Assembly (NCBI GenBank): GCA_019400425.1
Contig: JAFREE010000020.1
Span: 124,001 to 188,000, forward strand
Direction of reading: 5' to 3'
From: Hymenochaete sp. R1
Lineage: Eukaryota > Basidiomycota > Agaricomycetes > Hymenochaetales > Hymenochaetaceae
DNA: 64,000 nt
The notes under the pieces are model-generated. The model was not told where the DNA came from. It was given only the letters and a program-made list of their open reading frames with translations, and did not search any database. The translations under genes were made by a program, and so were the position numbers. Positions 32,548-43,949 of the stretch are shown here, in pieces; positions within the stretch are counted from its first letter, which is position 1; each line of letters starts with the position of its first letter.

Positions 32548-34031
32548 ATGAAAGGCACTCGAACACTGGTGGTGGCTTTGGGGTTTGCTGCTTTGCAAGT
32601 TTGCGGCGCTTATGACATGGTACGAGAGTACTCGGGCGATAGCTTCTTCGACCGATGGGATTTCTACGGTTCTTGGGACAATTTGACCAACGGTGAGTCT
32701 GTTTTCTGAATTTCTTTAGTCTCGACAATTTTCTGACGAGAAATACTCATCTCCATTCAAGGTGACGTATGGTGGCTAGACCGACAAGATGCAACCGACC
32801 AAGGTCTCGCATACGTCAATGGGGCAGGGAATGCGATTATCAGGGTGGACAACACTTCCAACGTGCCTCTCAATGAAAAGCGTAACACCGTCCGCATCAC
32901 ATCGACAGACGCGTACAACTACGGAAGTTTATGGGTCATTGATCTCTTACACCTCCCATATGGATGTTCGGTATGGCCAGCGTTCTGGACAATGGGCCCT
33001 CTCTGGTGCGTTTTCGACCTATGTGTAATGCCAACCAACGAAAGCGTGCTCACTTATTTCCGTTAAAGGCCAAATGACGGAGAGATAGATATCATCGAAG
33101 GCATTAATCTCATGACGGAAAACCAAATGGCACTCCACACTGAGCCCGGCTGTTATCACACCACGCCCTCGACCCAGATAGGGCAGTCGGAAGGTCTCGG
33201 TCAAGGAAACGTAGGCGGTTCGGGGCTCAATTCGGACGGTGGCAACGCGTCAGACTGTTCGCAGTCGTCTGGGTGTCTTGTCTCCGAGACCAAACAATCA
33301 AGCTTTGGACAAGCATTTGCAGAGAATGGAGGCGGGGTCTGGGCGGCTCAGTTTGATATCTCTGGGGTTTAGTGAGTTGATTCCGTCGTTATGAATGTTG
33401 ATGGAGAAGTGGGGTTGTCGTTATTAATATGTTTTCCGGAAACAGTATTTGGTACTGGCCAAGATCCGAAGTGCCAGCGTCCATTTCCTCATCAACTTCA
33501 AAGTCCTCGCTTGACCTGTCAGATTGGGGATACCCTTCCGCGAGCTACCCTAATAGCTCTTGTACATTCGAAAATTATTTTACGCCACAACATTTGGTAC
33601 TTGACATCACATTATGCGGTGACTGGTCAGTATCCTGGTCTCATTTGAATTTGATTTTCACATTCTGACGTGGTTCACAGGGCGGGTTTAGCTTCCGTAT
33701 ATAACGCAACATGCGCCAATACTGGGCCGACCGGCAAATGCGTACGTTCCTTTCGTGATGCAATTATTACCTCTTCTCATCTCTTCACCAACTTCAGTAT
33801 AACGATAATGTCGTCGGTGATGGTTCAAATTATGCCAACGCATACTTCGAAATTGACCACGTTCGAGCATATACGACCTCTGCTCCCTCTGCCACCGCTG
33901 CACGCGACTCGAATCCATCGCAAGGCGCAAGTGGTAGCAGCAGTGGTGTGAATCGTCAAGCGGAGTGGGCGGTAACCTCATGGATAGCGTTGGCTTTCTT
34001 TTCAGGGATCATGGTGCTGGTCACTATCTGA
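32548..34031 (+). CDS. Glycoside hydrolase family 16 glucanase, GPI-type
   Basis: Exons: 32548..32692, 32762..33005, 33069..33371, 33446..33625, 33681..33741, 33798..34031, 388 aa. Signal peptide MKGTRTLVVALGFAALQVCGA, then the SFFDRWDFYGSWDNLTNG entry typical of fungal GH16 laminarinase-like enzymes. The active-site motif is PNDGEIDIIEGIN (ExDxxE: nucleophile Glu, assisting Asp, acid/base Glu). GVYIWYWPRSEVP and the late YNDNVVGDGSNYANAYFEIDHVRAY segment complete the jelly-roll. The C-terminus is Ser/Gly-rich and ends in a hydrophobic segment (WIALAFFSGIMVLVTI) with no tail, a likely GPI signal. It probably acts on beta-1,3/1,4- or beta-1,3/1,6-glucan at the wall. Substrate is inferred from family only. 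Confidence 0.94.
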
Positions 34032-34336
34032 AACAGGAGCCTTTTTCTTGATATTCGACTTAGATTTACAGGGACCTTCTTATCATTTTTCCTGCTCTTT
34101 TGCACATGGACGATTGCTATATCATTCATTAAACGTTGACGATTCTTACGAACTGTGACTAGGACTTTTAGTTAGTTACAGGTTTTGCTTTTCTATGCTT
34201 TCGCGGCTGCCATGTCTGTATCATTGTATCTTGTTAGCTTACTTGTGTCGACTTAATCATAGCATACACCTGCTCTTTGCCATGTGGTAATGTCTCATCC
34301 GGGATAGATTATTGGGTATTGGTATCTACATGTGTG

Positions 34337-37300
34337 CTATAGCTGTTTTCTGAGTCGCCGTAGGGACATGATAACGTCGGCGACGACGTCAGAACTGGAT
34401 CTCTTTTCACTATCGCGGACGAGTCCACAAAGTGCCATCCCCTCCTCCTCTTGTGAAGGTTCGTGAGAGGGCTCCAGTTCACCATTTGTAACCTTACGGG
34501 TCACGGTCGCATAAAGTTGAGAGAATGTCTCTATGTTGGAGATGAGCGTATCAAGTTTCTCACGCGAAGATGAGCCTGGAAGGTTATCCAGAATGTCAGG
34601 GACAGTAGTGGTTCCTGATAAAGTCTTTCCGACGTTAAGTTGGAGGAGAATAAGTCCGATGAGGACTGCTAGATGACCTCGAAGGAAAACGATATCTGGA
34701 GACTATGGAGTGTCATAGAGTCAGACGCTATAGCGTCCTACGCGGGAGAATAACTTTCACGCACCACTTGGTTATTTTCTGTCTTCAGAAGCGAGGTATA
34801 CATAGTGGTAATGGCAAAAATTGAGCTGATTGCAGTGGAGCATTCGCAGCTGTTCATGCACGGCCAATGGCCCGGACAAGCTGGGCTGTACGCTGGAAGA
34901 AACGTTTATATAGTCGTAATAGAGACAAGAACCCGACTTACAGATAGCTTTCAACTTCGACGCAACTTCAGCCGACTCTTGAAGGAGATTCGTTAGTAAA
35001 GCAAGAGCTAGGCACAGCCGGTCCGTCGCATGAGAAACCGTGTTCTCCGAATCTTCATCTAACAGTGCTTCCCTCCCATTATCCAAAACAATGGCAAGAG
35101 AGGAAACAGCAAGGCGAATCATTGAGGGAAGTGCGTGAGTGTTGTTCACAATGAGATTACTCCAAGATGGGCTGCCATTTGTGAGGTTGATTAAGATGCG
35201 AAAGGCAAGATCACAACAATCAATCACTAAAGGGGAACTGTAAGTTCTTGATCGGAAAGATGCGAAATCGACGACTACTGACGTCTTGAATCAGAATGTT
35301 GCAATTCTGTGCTCTTCACAGAGCTGCTCGCAAGGCAAATCAATGCTATCAAACCACCCGCCAACCACGGATACAGAGTTTCCAAAGTGCCTTTCGTCAG
35401 CTTCTTCGAATCATCACTGACTACTTCTTGCAGAAGGTAGGTATCGAGAATGATAAGGCAGCATTGGATATGACAGAAGCAGCAATGTTTAGAGCTGCCG
35501 TTGATCATCTGCGGCAGGCTTGTAGTCAACGAAGATAGCTGTTCTTCAACACTGAATACGTCCGTCCGCATGGAGCCCAAAATTGTTTCCGCAAAGTCAA
35601 ACGATATAGCAGGGTCCTTCGCCAAGGCTTTACTTATGAGCGTCCGTATTGAAGGCTATAGTAACCACATGTAAATTCCTGTTTTCGAACCATAAATAGT
35701 TGTACTAACCGAACAGCCTTCCGGGACAATGCCAGCTTTGGACGACATAAGATCTTTCGCTCGCTTTATCTGAGGATCATCGCTCGCGCGCTAGCAATGA
35801 AAGTGATTAATATCCGTACTCACTGTCAATTGCTCGCTTTTCGAGAGTTTCAGCCTCTCATAAATCATTGGATCACTTGCTGAATAGGTATCGAGCAATT
35901 GAATAACAGTGTGGCAGAAGTCGCCTCTGTTGACCAAAGACTTTACGTCGCGGAGATCCTCAGAGGCAAAGCCTATAAAGCAGCTCAAAATCACATCAAG
36001 GACCTTCGTACAATTAGAATGAAAGTATAACGTGAGCCAGGACGCGCGAACCTTGTCTCCATTACCAGCACCAGCTTTTCGTAGTTGGTCCCATATTTCA
36101 CCCAATAAACCAGCAGCTCGAGCTTTACGCCAAAAGCTCTGATCACTTAGTTTTGAGACGATATCGAATGCTGAGCTCCTTCTGACACTCAGTTCGGCTT
36201 GTGGATCTAATCCTTCCATGAGATACCCCATTTCGTCCATAAACCTCCTCGACTCTCCTTTCGAACGAAGGTCTGTAATCGACGACAAAGGGTTGTACAA
36301 GGAAAGTCCCTCATCTCCCCTGCGTTCTCCTTCCGCGTCTATCCCTGCATCATTCTAAAACATGGCTAAGCATCACGTAGAAGTATGGCATATAACTAAG
36401 TTCACCTCAGAATTGTCTATCCCATACCGTTTCCGCAGCTCCGTGTAACTTGCTCTATAGGTCTCCGTGTCATCGTTGGTGCCTGTAATATGATCATTTC
36501 CTCGTTCCTCGGCCAATAAGGTTGTTGTAGGAATGGAAACCAAAAATGATCGTGAGGCTCCTGCATACGTACGTCGTCCTGACCTGACCTGCTCCTGACT
36601 GCGTAATTGAGACTGCGACTCTGACTGGGATTGGGACCTTGATGTACTGGCCGACGATTGTTTTGAAGGTGACACAAAACCAGATAAATCAAGATTGTCT
36701 TCGAGAGAAATAGTATTGGTGAATGATCGCGACTTGGAGATCAATGTGGGACCGCTTGAAGGGGAATCTTCAATCGAACTTTCTGTTCGAGACCGCGAGA
36801 GCATATTCTTCACTTTCCCTGGAGACGTGCGATCACGGTGCCTGAGACGCGCTGCACTGTGAGGGGTGGTACTGGGTGACAATGCATCGAAAACCCTCGA
36901 CAAGTCTTTGGGCCTCTTCGGGGTAGCAGGTTGCGAAAGAGATGTATCCGCAGCTATGTAATTTCATCAAGGCTGGCTGCGCTTCAGAATAAAGCTAAAT
37001 CCACACACTTTTTTCGATTCCGTCAAATGCATGAGGACCAAGACCAAGTTTGGATGCAGCTTCCAGGTCCTTGTGCCTACGTCAGATTTATCCTCAAACA
37101 ATCCAGGAAATATGAAGTACATGCGAGTCACCCTTGTCTTCGGTCGGAGAAGAAGGTGCAGTTGGTATTTCGTGCGAATTCGGCGCTACAGCAGGAACTC
37201 TCAGAACATAAGCAGGTTGTCGAATAAGAGACCGCATTTACATATGAGACGACGCTTTCGAATCCCAGATATCGGAGTAACATCTCCTGTTTCATCCGAA

Positions 37301-37467
37301 TGTTCTTGAGACAAAGCACGACGTTTCCGAGGCCGCTCCTCCTCTATCAATGTCTTGCTGGATCTCGATGCAATTAGTCGGCCTTTGTTTGCGCTCGTGG
37401 AAGCTGAGATCGGCTTCGATGAGTGCCGTTTGCTGTAAGTCCGTACGGGCTGAGCTGTCGAGGGCAT
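34337..37467 (-). CDS. Wapl-type cohesin release factor
   Basis: Start MPSTAQPVRTYSKR at 37467; stop at 34337. Supported internal exons: 36406..36953, 36052..36354, 35824..36003, one beginning at 35790, and further exons to the end. The N-terminal third is Ser/Arg-rich and disordered, with SLSQPATPKRPKDLSRVFD and QSQSESQSQ stretches. The conserved Wapl domain begins at LRSKGESRRFMDEMGYLMEGLD and continues through VRRSSAFDIVSKL, LRKAGAGNGDK and CDLAFRILINLTNG. It ends near SSDVVADVIMSLRRLRK. Wapl proteins open the cohesin ring at the Smc3-kleisin gate to release cohesin from chromatin. Some exon borders between 37250 and 36960 and between 35700 and 34750 are unresolved. It diverges from BIR1 with 249 bp between start codons. 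Confidence 0.87.
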
Positions 37468-37716
37468 GTTATAGTTTCAGAGGAGGGGAGGGATGGTTAA
37501 GGTCAACGAAGTCGATGGTCAAGTTCAAGTCGTGAATTCAACGGTCACCGGTTAGCGGCGGCGGTGAAGAGTCGCGTCTTCTTGTTGAACAAGTTGTTCG
37601 TTTACGGCCACCCTCTGAGCCTCTCTCATTCACTCAACTCAACACCACCATCTGACGCGTTCCGGCGCGTCCTTCTCTCGCTTTTCACAACCAACAGAGA
37701 CAAGAGAAGCAGAACG
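37468..37716. promoter_or_regulatory. Shared 249-bp divergent promoter of the Wapl and BIR1 genes
   Basis: The gap between two opposed start codons is too short for separate distant promoters. It is pyrimidine-rich on the BIR1 side (TCTCTCATTCACTCAACTC) and purine-rich on the other. Bidirectional control is inferred from geometry only. Confidence 0.5.
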
Positions 37717-40399
37717 ATGGAAGCGTACGACAATCGGCGCGCGACATTCAATAAATCAAAGTCGAAATCCAAGAACGCTCATAAGGGCTGGCCGCACCCC
37801 AAGTCGTTCATCGCCAACCCCGACTCTCTTGCTAACGCGGGATTCTACCTCAAGCCAAGCAAAGAGGACCCAGACAATGTCCAGTGCTTTATGTGCAAGA
37901 AAGAACTAGGTGGATGGGATGCAGAGGATAATCCATTCCAAACTCATTATGACAAGTGCCCTGAATGCCCCTGGGCTATTGCCCGGTGCTCCATTGAATT
38001 CGACGTGGATGCAACTGGGACGTGAGTTGATGCACCTCCAATTCTGAATTATACGTTCACTTAGAGCTGTTAAGGTTCAATTTCAAGGACGAAACACGTT
38101 TACCATCTCACAAATCACTCGAGAAAGCTCGATTGGAAACGTATGGGGGGAAGCAGAAATGGTGGCCTCACGATTCATCCAAAAAACATGGCGCGACATC
38201 AAAGAGGGTGAGCTATCGCACCTTTGAAAATGAATTATGTCTGATACCTATTAGATGGCGGCCGCTGGTTTTGTGTATACCCCCCAAGTCCCAGGAGATG
38301 ATACAGCAACCTGTTTCTACTGTGAACTCATTCTTTCGGGTTGGGATGATGACGACGACCCAGAGTGAGTTGTTGTATCTCTATTTTACAATAGTTCTGA
38401 CTAGTGCGGCAGGGAAGAACATCACAAGAGAGAGAAGAAATCAGGAATTCCCTGTCCGTTTTTTCAGGCGGAGCCCACGCCGTTGAAAGATATCCAATCC
38501 CAAGCAAGTAAGAAGACGACGAGGAAGTCTCGCGCTCCAAATCATGCAACGAACACGTTAGCGTCTGAACCTGATCCCGACCTTGTATCTACTCAGAAGG
38601 CGGAAAAGCCGAAGAAAGGTAAGTATGTCTTCGGAACAATGTGTGCGCCTGCTAATTGACCTCGCTCATTTATAGTCGCTCAAAGTCGCAAAAAGACCTC
38701 TAAACCAGTCGTTATATCCAACTTTGCATTGGACGAGAGCGAAGAACTACGTGAAGATGACGATCCTTCTCTTAAGGTCAAGCAAGTTCCTCCCAAGAGG
38801 TCGGCTAAAAAGTCGACGGCGAAAGCAATACCCGCGACTTCGGCCAAGTTGCAAGAAACGGGAGAATCGGTAGAAGGGGTCGATGAGAGCGAGGCCAAGC
38901 AACCAGCAGACGACAACCGCAGGAAAACGCAAGCTGGAAAGAAAGAGAAAGAGATGCAACCAACAAGGAAGGAGATGGATACTCCACCCTCTCCCGTAGA
39001 CGGGAAACCTGCCTCGAGGTACAAAGATTTCGCTGTTGAAATAGACTCAGAAGAGAAGCGGAAAGGCCGACCGAAATCGAAGTCCACTAGGACACGGAGT
39101 CGGTCTCGCTCCAAGTCAAAACCTCGATCAACTGGTCGGAACACCTCTAGCAAACCAGCATCCTCAGACTCCGAGTCTCGAGCACCTTCTCGAGCTTCTT
39201 CCAGACCAAAGGTGTCCGAGATCGTAGAAGTAGACGATGAGAATGAGGATGTAGGCGAACATCGTCGGTCTCCTTCCCCTCCCCCTAAATCGATGTCGAC
39301 CGCGAAGTCCAAGAAAACGAAGACGAAAGCAGATCGCACGGAGAGGACAGATGTGAAACGCTTGGACGGTGGTGACGACGAAGACTTCCGGCCGGTAGTT
39401 GACAATGCCTTACCCCCCGACAGGCAGCCACCTTCACCCTCGCTTGACAAGCCGACGTATCTCACCAACGAGCCGGAGTTTTCTGCTGCTGGTACGGCTC
39501 CCCATGACGATTCCCTACCCACGACTGCCAAATCGAAGTCCAAATCGAAGAGGTCAGAGAAACCAAACTCGGAAGTTACGAAACAACCATCAAGGTCTGG
39601 AAGCAAGGCGTCAAGGTCACGGACAGCAACTGCAGCATCTCAAGAGGAACAACGTCCAAGGTCGGATGCCATGGAAGTAGACGACCAACAGTTCAATGAT
39701 TTCCACCCGGAGACAAATACGATTGACGACATATCAGCTGCGAAATCGAAACAAGAATGCCCCGTTATTCCGAAATCCACTTCTGAAAAGCAAGTCGAGC
39801 ATTTGCTTTTTCCGTCCTCGTCCTCTCAAGATTCTCAGAAACGAATTATTTCAGCGAAGTCAAAACCTATTTCAAGAAGAATGGCTCTTGCAGCGGTAGA
39901 CGAAGCGAGGGAACGATCCCATTCTCCAAGTAGGACGGCACGAGACGCTGACATCGAAATGGGCGATGAGCCTGGTCATCTCCAATATTCGCCACAAATA
40001 TCTGGAAAAGAAAATAATTCGCAGGGTAAAGCGCCTTCCGATCCTCAGTCTAAGGTGGTCCAAGCTACTCCTTCTACACCTGAGCGTCAAGTCTTTCGAG
40101 CCAACTCTCCCCCGCACACTTCTCATCAAACCACTCAACCTCATACAACGAATCGAAATGCATCGCCCGTGCGCGAAGACGCGAGATCGCCTTCACCTCC
40201 ATTCTATCCTCCGTTATCTGACACGCCGCTCGTACATGTTACAGAGCTTTCGGCGGAGGAAAGAGAATTGACAGTGGAACAATGGGTGCGGCATGAAATG
40301 GAGATTCAATGCAATAAGCTACGAGGGGACGCAGAAGGGAAAATTCATCTTTTGAAGCGGAGAGCAGAGGAGGTGAGGCAGATTATTGAGGCATTGTAA
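37717..40399 (+). CDS. BIR1: Survivin/Bir1-type chromosomal passenger protein with two BIR domains
   Basis: Exons: 37717..38021, 38075..38207, 38255..38364, 38413..38618, 38675..40399 (last border about 1 nt uncertain), about 825 aa. The first BIR domain starts RRATF and contains GWPHPKSFIANPDSLANAGF with zinc ligands in CFMC, the H of FQTHYDKC, and C. A second BIR follows (GFVYTPQ, CFYCELILSGWDDDDDP, EEHHKR, CPFF), with C, C, H and C ligands reconstituted across a splice. A Lys/Ser/Arg-rich disordered region of over 500 residues then leads to a conserved helical C-terminus (LTVEQWVRHEMEIQ ... RRAEEVRQIIEAL). By homology it recruits Aurora B/Ipl1 with INCENP to centromeres and is expected in the nucleus and on the spindle. 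The two-BIR plus long-linker layout matches fungal Bir1. Confidence 0.93.
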
Positions 40400-40888
40400 T
40401 GGAGGGTGTGAGGTGTTTTCAGTAGTGGCCAGATGTGATTCTCAGCTCGTCTGCATGGTTTGAATTGATATATACTTCTCAACTCGTTTAATCGTATCCA
40501 AGACAAGTGGGTTGTTCTTGAACCCTCTAAGTTGTTTCTTACTCACAGTCTCATAGGGATACCCACAGCTTTATTGATGGTCTATGTCATATTAGGACTT
40601 TGTTTGCTTTCGAGATCGAGATTGAAGAAACCTCACGCTCACTTATCTCCATAACATTGGTGCAGCGCAAAGTCAATCCATTCTACAAACTTGCATCACA
40701 TGTGAGAATCTTTTTTTTTTGTTCCCTTCCTTGTATTGTTTTCTCAGCGTGCACTCGAACAAAAGTGAGTAAGCATAATATTCAATGAGTATATATTTGG
40801 ATAATGCTTGACATGGTTTGAGCTACCGTTTAGTGGGCATAGTGATGAAAAGGCTAGAAATACATCGAGCGGAGGTCTTTGCCTCAAA
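40400..40888. other. Convergent intergenic region
   Basis: 489 bp between the BIR1 and family member E 3' ends. T-rich, no gene seen. Confidence 0.5.
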
Positions 40889-41740
40889 CTACCAGCCATA
40901 CATGTTATAATCGCTGTGCTGTGCGTCATCACTAACACCAAAGAAAATTTTTGCGGCTTCGTCCAGCAGCTTCTGGTCTCGTTGCTCATTGGTATCTTCG
41001 GGTAGATGGATAGCGTCTTTGAGTTCTGTTGACTCGACGCTCGAGTCTTTCCCTTTGCACCTCCTTGTGCGGTTTTTCCGAACACTCTCGCTCTTTGTGT
41101 CGATCGCTTCCTCTTTAGCTTTTGCCTGCATCTCATAGGACGACGCAAGCTTGCGTATCTCATCCGCATTCTTCGAATGTATACCACCAATTTTATCCAT
41201 GCAGTCTTCGCGATAACTTTCGACAAGTCCGTCGAGCTTATCTCGGGCTCGGCGTACATCGGTTTCAGCGAGCTTGAAGGACGCTGGTGAGCTCTCGTGA
41301 GACAGCTTTGCTTCCTTTTGCTGTACAACGTTGTATGCCTTTACGATGGCGCTTTTGACGTTGAGCAGGTCCTTCTTGGCCGTTTTGACTGCATTGTATT
41401 CGTCTGCCGGAATATCATGCTTCAAGAATATGCGGCCCGAACCATAATTTCTTTCAAAGTCTATTACAGTCTTGTCCGCCCTCTGTGACTGGGTCCAAAC
41501 TTCCACAATGGTTTCCGGCTCTGTTTCAACGAACAAGCAAAGTCTTTTGGCGTGCGCAGCGTACTCGTTGGCTTGGTACCGCATCCGGATATTGCCTTCT
41601 GATTTAAGGTTGAACGAAGAGACGCCATGACGAGGAGGTTGGATATTAGGATCGTGGCTTCCTTCTGCCTTCCTTTTCCTCCGACGCGCCGGTGGGTGAG
41701 GTGAGTCTGTATCTGGCTTATTACCGGAGCCCCTCGACAT
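40889..41740 (-). CDS. Unnamed paralogous family, member E (283 aa)
   Basis: Single exon from MSRGSGNKPD at 41740 to a stop at 40889. The basic patch RRRKRKAEG (about 20-27) is followed by PNIQPPRHG, parallel to KKRRHEG..PRPQGP in A and RKRRR..HPRPHGP in B. The signature is at about 54-82 (YAAHAKRLCLF, then VEVW). DIPADEYNAVKTAKKDL parallels FPPEAYTKA in A, and RDKLDGLVESYREDC parallels KRQDLLDKCRDTLESL. A further charged C-terminal extension (ENTELK-like, ending DAQHSDYNMYGW) is unique to this copy. It lies about 17 kb from the nearest other relative, so the family is dispersed. Overall similarity to A and B is low, and membership rests on the ordered set of short motifs. No catalytic motif. 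Confidence 0.7.
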   Translation of the reverse strand: MSRGSGNKPDTDSPHPPARRRKRKAEGSHDPNIQPPRHGVSSFNLKSEGNIRMRYQANEYAAHAKRLCLFVETEPETIVEVWTQSQRADKTVIDFERNYGSGRIFLKHDIPADEYNAVKTAKKDLLNVKSAIVKAYNVVQQKEAKLSHESSPASFKLAETDVRRARDKLDGLVESYREDCMDKIGGIHSKNADEIRKLASSYEMQAKAKEEAIDTKSESVRKNRTRRCKGKDSSVESTELKDAIHLPEDTNEQRDQKLLDEAAKIFFGVSDDAQHSDYNMYGW

Positions 41741-43329
41741 AGAGGTAATTATGAGAGGGTAACGTGTTTCTACAAGGATCGTTTGAGGAGCATAACCAGG
41801 CCACGAAAGGAGATTTATAGATGGTCTGTTACCCTTGAAGGGAAAAAAATATACGGGCCCAGGGATCTTGTAGGCTGTCGTCAAAGGAATGCCAGTGATT
41901 GAAATCGAGAGGTTGAGAGCTAAAGTGGCAATTCGCTTCAAGTATCAGTAATCATCTTGGGGAAAGAGCTCTTACAGTAGGACACTTTGCTTCGAGAGTC
42001 GCTTGCAATGCTGCTATATTGGTGATGCGATGGTCTAATTTAAACACAAAGCAAATCGACTTCTACTGGGCCTTTCTTAAAGTTCTTCCACGTATAGAGA
42101 TAAGACCAGCGACCTTTTTCTTTTCTTGTCAATTGCATTCGCACACTGGCATGTACTTATAGTTAACTTAATAGAAATTAAAACGGCGTCGTCGCGGCGG
42201 TTTAATCGAAAGACTTTCGTTACACCCGTACTACTACTAGTAGTTTGTCTCAATGAAAGAACCTCGTACTCTTCCCAGTCAGTCCCAGTCTTGCGGGTCG
42301 GAGCTGTCCGAGGCTCAGGTCAGGTGTACATGTGAGAACAGATTACATAAGATTTTATAAAGGAAGCCTTCTTCGGCGGTTAGACCTTCAACGCGAATAT
42401 TCAGCCGCTTTCGCCGTCTTCACTTTCTGCGATTGATATTCGGTAGGGTCAACTATAGACAACACCTTCAACTGCTTGATCAAGTTCCAAAAGCACATGC
42501 TCTCCATGTCATCCCGCACCAACTACGCCTCATTCTGAGGTGCGACTCGGATGTGCAAACTTCCGGAAGTCCTCCATTTTCGGGCCTTTCAATCAAGCAC
42601 ACAGTCACAACGGACCACTTTGCGCAACACGAGGCCGTTTCGGGACTCAAAGTCGACTTCCAAGATTCACGGTGGTGGTTCATCGATATTCAAGCTGAGC
42701 CCATTGGCAGATACCCCTCCCCATCCTGCCCGTACCAGAAAATTGAACCTGTCCGAGTCAGTTTTCACAACTATGCCACTCTAAACTATGTTGTAGTGTC
42801 ATGTGGAGGGCAGGTCTTCAATCTATGGCACCGCATTCATACTAACCCACCAATATGAGACATCTTTCGTGATGTCATCACTATGATTTTTGTGCTTCTC
42901 GTTTAGCCCGACTACGCGCCTCTTCGTCTCATCAATACCATCATTCGGATCAATGGTTGTTAAAGCATTGACGAAGGCTCGTCTCTGCGGCTGTTCAAAA
43001 TACTACGAAGGCTCCACTTTCATCCTTTACTCGACAGTTTTGAGGTCATGCTGTCTGGGGAAAGCAGTTGTTTCATAGCTCGCGGCAGTGCTTACGCGAA
43101 AAATTAGATCCTATGCGCCACCGGCCAATCAAATGGTTAGCAGCCGGATATGTTGGCTTTATGATCCATCAGCTCTTGGCACGTATGGATCTGAAAACGC
43201 TGATCTGCAACTTTGCTTTCTAAAGCTTCCCGACTAGAGTATTTATAGAGCTAAGTTTCTGTGACTTGAAGGTCCAACTCAACTCTCAGAAGCCCAGTAG
43301 CCACCTGTTCGCCACATTCTTCCTCTACA
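41741..43329. other. Intergenic region, no convincing gene
   Basis: 1.6 kb between member E and the small secreted protein. A plus-strand frame at about 42433-42858 is open for 140 codons but has no ATG and no domain, so it is not called. Confidence 0.45.
43240..43248 (+). promoter_or_regulatory. Candidate TATA box of the small secreted protein gene
   Basis: TATTTATAG lies about 90 bp before the start codon, followed by a pyrimidine-containing leader. This is a plausible core promoter for an inducible gene. Confidence 0.4.
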
Positions 43330-43949
43330 ATGCGTTTCTCCTTCGCTGCTACTACTCTCTCGGTCGTTCTCGGCGCTGCATCTCTTGCTAGTGCCGCCAC
43401 GGGTGTCCAGATTACCAGGCAGGATCCCGGAGCTTCGTGAGTAATTTTTCTATACTATTACACACCTAGAGAAAAACTGACTGTTGATTTTCTCGCAGAA
43501 ACGAGTGCAACGTAGCTACTGTTTCGGGCGGTAGAGTAAGTCGATTTGTAGATCGCAGCTGGTATTGTGAGACTGAAAATCGCTGACTTTTTTGTGGCGC
43601 AGTATGTCATTGTCCCACCAACTGTACGTCCCTTCCTGGTACCTTCGCGAGGATGTTGGGTCTAATAGATATCCTCCCTTTTGTATACAGGAATTCGAAG
43701 GCAACTGTGGCAAAACAGTTCAAGTCGAGGCCCATGGGAAGATTGCTTATGGTAATGTCATTGGCAAGGTAAGTCCCTCGAACTGTCCAGCTTATTCTAG
43801 AGCGTCTTAAACTAAGCATTGGTGTCACCTTTTAGTCCGCCGTTCAAAACCAGGACATCAGAGTCTCGTCCGCGATTTATTCATCCATCGCTAAAGATGG
43901 AAGTGGTGACAATGTTATTGCCTACACTGGCTCGTGGAACTACGTTTGA
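43330..43949 (+). CDS. Small secreted protein of unknown function (118 aa)
   Basis: Exons: 43330..43436, 43499..43535, 43603..43623 (21 nt), 43691..43768, 43836..43949. All five join in frame. The signal peptide (MRFSFAATTLSVVLGAASLASA) is followed by a short region ending ITRQDPG, which might be a pro-segment. Only two Cys remain in the mature part (NECNVATVSGG and FEGNCGKTV), so a single disulfide is possible. The rest is rich in Val, Ile, Ser and Gly and probably forms beta strands, ending AYTGSWNYV. I do not recognise the family. It could be a cell-wall or effector-like protein, but nothing in the sequence proves a role. Confidence 0.8.

Noticed and set aside
38680..39606. Minus-strand 308-codon frame opposite BIR1
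   Set aside because: Antisense of the Ser/Lys-rich linker. No start context or introns, and the BIR1 model explains the region.
40744..41328. Second minus-strand frame overlapping member E
   Set aside because: It is a shifted frame of the same strand. Member E has the family motifs and a better start.
42433..42858. 141-codon plus-strand frame
   Set aside because: No ATG in the frame, no domain, no splice continuity.
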